A stretch of DNA of 64,000 nucleotides, from contig NC_079877.1 in the NCBI RefSeq assembly GCF_029227915.1, positions 682,001 through 746,000 on the forward strand, in the 5' to 3' direction. The notes below the pieces were generated by a model that was given only the letters and a program-made list of their open reading frames with translations, had not been told where the DNA came from and made no database searches. Positions 61,800 to 64,000 of this stretch are shown piece after piece; positions within the stretch are counted from its first letter, which is position 1, and each line of letters starts with the position of its first letter. The position numbers were made by a program, and so were the translations under genes. This DNA is from Hydractinia symbiolongicarpus (Eukaryota > Cnidaria > Hydrozoa > Anthoathecata > Hydractiniidae).

Positions 61800-63658
61800 C
61801 GAATTCCCGAAAATCCCGGACTCGGCCCGTATAGTCAAAAGTATACAAAGAAAGTACTCAGGGAGTAAACGTATTTCCAGAACAATTTTTTATTTATTTT
61901 TTCGCCACTAAAACGCATGAGACTTGTAGTTTTCAAAAATGTTTCATTTTTGATGAGACGCTTAATGAAAGAAGTTTAATCGCCGGCAAACGAAAACCCG
62001 CGATTTCCCGTAAATCCCGGGCTTGACCCGCATAGTCGAATGTATACAAAGAAAGTACCCTGTGAGTAAACTCATTTCCCGAACGATTTTTTAAATTATT
62101 TTTTCACCACTAAAACGTATGAGACTGGTAGTTTTCAAAAATGTTTTCATTTTTGATGAGACGCTGTATAAAAAAAGTTCAATCGCCGGCAAACGAAAAC
62201 CCGCGAATTCCCGAAAATCCCGGACTCGGCCCGTATAGTCAAAAGTATACAAAGGAAATACCCAAGGAGTAAACTCATTTCCCGAACGATTTTTTAAATT
62301 ATTTTTTCACCACTAAAACGCATAAGACTTGTAGTTTTCAAAAATGTTTTCATTTTTGATAAGACGCTGAATAAAAGAAGTTTAATCGCCGGCAAACGAA
62401 AACCAGCAATTTCCCGTAAATCCCGGACTCGGCCCGTATAGTCAAAAGTATACAAAAAAAGTACTCAGGGAGTAAACGTATTTCCAGAACGATATTTTTA
62501 TTTATTTTTTCGCCACTAAAACGCATGAGACTTGTAGTTTTCAAAAATGTTTCATTTTTGATGAGACGCTTAATGAAAGAAGTTTAATCGCCGGCAAACG
62601 AAAACCCGCGATTTCCCGTAAATCCCGGGCTTGACCCGCATAGTCGAATGTATACAAAGAAAGTACCCTGTGAGTAAACTCATTTCCCGAACGATTTTTT
62701 AAATTATTTTTTCACCACTAAAACGTATGAGACTTGTAGTTTTCAAAAATGTTTTCATTTTTGATGAGACGCTGTATAAAAAAAGTTCAATCGCCGGCAA
62801 ACGAAAACCCGCGAATTCCCGAAAATCCCGGACTCGGCCCGTATAGTCAAAAGTATACAAAGGAAATACCCAAGGAGTAAACTCATTTCCCGAACGATTT
62901 TTTAAATTATTTTTTCACCACTTAAACGTATGAGAACTGTAGTTTTCAAGAATGTTTTCATTTTTGATGAGACGCTGAATAAAAGAAGTTTAATCGCCGG
63001 CAAACGAAAACCCGCGATTTCCCCTAAATCCCGGACTCGGCCCGTATAGTCAAAAGTATACAAAGAAAATACCCAGGGAGTAAACTCATTTCCCGAACGA
63101 TTTTTTAAATTATTTTTTCACCACTAAAAGGTATGAGACTTGTAGTTTTCAAAAATGTTTCATTTTTGATGAGACGCTTAATGAAAGAAGTTTAATCGCC
63201 GGCAAACGAAAACCCGCAATTTGCCGTAAATCCCGGGCTTGACCCGCATAGTCGAATGTATACAAAGAAAGTACCCTGTGAGTAAACTCATTTCCCGAAC
63301 GATTTTTTAAATTATTTTTTCACCACTAAAACGTATGAGACTTGTAGTTTTCAAAAATGTTTTCATTTTTGATGAGACGCTGTATAAAAAAAGTTCAATC
63401 GCCGGCAAACGAAAACCCGCGAATTCCCGAAAATCCCGGACTCGGCCCGTATAGTCAAAAGTATACAAAGGAAATACCCAAGGAGTAAACTCATTTCCCG
63501 AACGATTTTTTAAATTATTTTTTCACCACTTAAACGTATGAGAACTGTAGTTTTCAAGAATGTTTTCATTTTTGATGAGACGCTGAATAAAAGAAGTTTA
63601 ATCGCCGGCAAACGAAAACCCGCGATTTCCCCTAAATCCCGGACTCGGCCCGTATAGT
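61800..63658. repeat. Higher-order repeat, 3 monomers, 608 bp, about three units
   Basis: GGGCTTGACCCGCATAG recurs at 62019, 62627 and 63235 (608 bp apart). The one-T loss AAAATGTTTCATTTTT recurs near 61937, 62545 and 63153. The first two units also share TACTCAGGGAGTAAACG and TATTTATTTTTTCGCC. The third unit has the more usual sequence at those places, so it is older or recombinant. Confidence 0.87.
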
Positions 63659-64000
63659 CGAGCATATACAAAGAAAGAACCCTGTGAGTAAACTCATTTC
63701 CAGAACGATTTTTTAAATTACCTTTTCACCACTAAAACGAATGAGACTTGTAGTTTTCAATAATGTTTTTATTTTTGATGAGACGCTGAATAAAAGAAGT
63801 TTAATCGCCTGCAAACGAAAACCCGCAATTTCCCGTAAATCCCGTGCTTGGCCCGTATAGTCGAGCATATACAAAGAAAGTACCCTGTGAGTAAACTCAT
63901 TTCCAGAACGATTTTTTAAATTATCTTTTCACCACTAAAACGCATGAGACATGTAGTTTTCAAAAATGTTTTCATTTTTGATGAGACGCGGAATAAAAGA

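Larger units (their letters stand above)
24051..64000. repeat. Right arm of the ~203-bp satellite array
   Basis: About 197 further monomers in the same orientation as the left arm. Between about 24.5 and 57 kb it is dominated by subtypes not noticed in the left arm, such as AACCGGAGATTTCCCG, TTTGACCACCAAAACGC, TTTTCCAAATTGTTTTC, TTTTCACAAATG and GGCCCGGATAGTCG. From about 58 kb onward left-arm types return. Small indels in T-runs are common, but no second mobile element, gene or unique spacer is seen. Confidence 0.98.

Noticed and set aside
2072-62544. Recurrent 64-82 codon open frames on the minus strand (and 71-82 codon frames on the plus strand) inside satellite monomers
   Set aside because: They repeat with the monomer, fit inside about one unit, and exist only where a given variant removes a stop. 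The 203-bp unit is not a multiple of three, so no frame continues. There is no splice, promoter or domain evidence.
1-64000. Telomeric repeat or array boundary
   Set aside because: No TTAGGG-type run or transition to unique DNA is present. The window starts and ends inside the satellite.

Overview
The window is almost entirely one tandem satellite DNA array, interrupted once by a non-LTR retrotransposon (LINE). The satellite monomer is about 203 bp (for example 204-406). It fills 1-20008 and 24051-64000 in one orientation, roughly 295 monomers, and no host gene, tRNA or rRNA is visible in it. The organism is eukaryotic. The LINE has a CR1/L2-type architecture, with an SGNH esterase-like ORF1 and an APE endonuclease plus reverse transcriptase ORF2, and its coding sequence is AT-rich. 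That combination suggests an animal, probably an invertebrate. A cnidarian such as a hydrozoan or coral is my best guess from the look of the ORF2 protein, but this is low-confidence inference. The locus is probably heterochromatic (pericentromeric, centromeric or subtelomeric), which the sequence cannot decide.

Layout. The left arm (1-20008) starts with a five-monomer block (204-1218) that recurs in the same order at 60631-61645. A 19-monomer higher-order repeat (HOR) with a shift of about 3855 bp follows at about 3.0-10.1 kb. A second, near-identical pair of about 3853 bp lies at about 9.7-17.4 kb. Less regular monomers run up to the insertion. The LINE occupies 20009-24050 on the + strand. 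The right arm (24051-64000) is a patchwork of younger-looking duplications with other periods: 7 monomers (1418 bp, 27.85-30.7 kb), 26 monomers (5270 bp shift, 24.5-32.3 kb), 14 (2837 bp, 32.9-38.3 kb), 12 (2433 bp, 40.8-45.6 kb), 4 (812 bp, 47.1-48.7 kb), 7 (1420 bp, 51.2-54.0 kb), 24 (4871 bp shift, 49.7-55.4 kb) and 3 (607-608 bp, 57.9-59.1 and 61.8-63.7 kb). Monomer subtypes differ between the left arm and the 24-57 kb interior, and the far right end returns to left-arm types.

The LINE looks young because both ORFs are open across their key motifs. ORF1 and ORF2 lie in the same reading frame, separated by one TGA stop followed by C and then 23 sense codons before the ORF2 ATG, so translational readthrough is possible. 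The element starts only 14 bp before the ORF1 ATG with the frame open to the junction, which suggests 5' truncation. A paralogous unoccupied copy of the target site lies at about 27701-27703, which places the insertion point exactly and shows a target duplication of at most 3 bp.

I found no undescribed gene system. The points most worth checking are the single-stop ORF1/ORF2 arrangement, the nested HOR structure with an internal empty site, and the conserved structural motifs inside each monomer.
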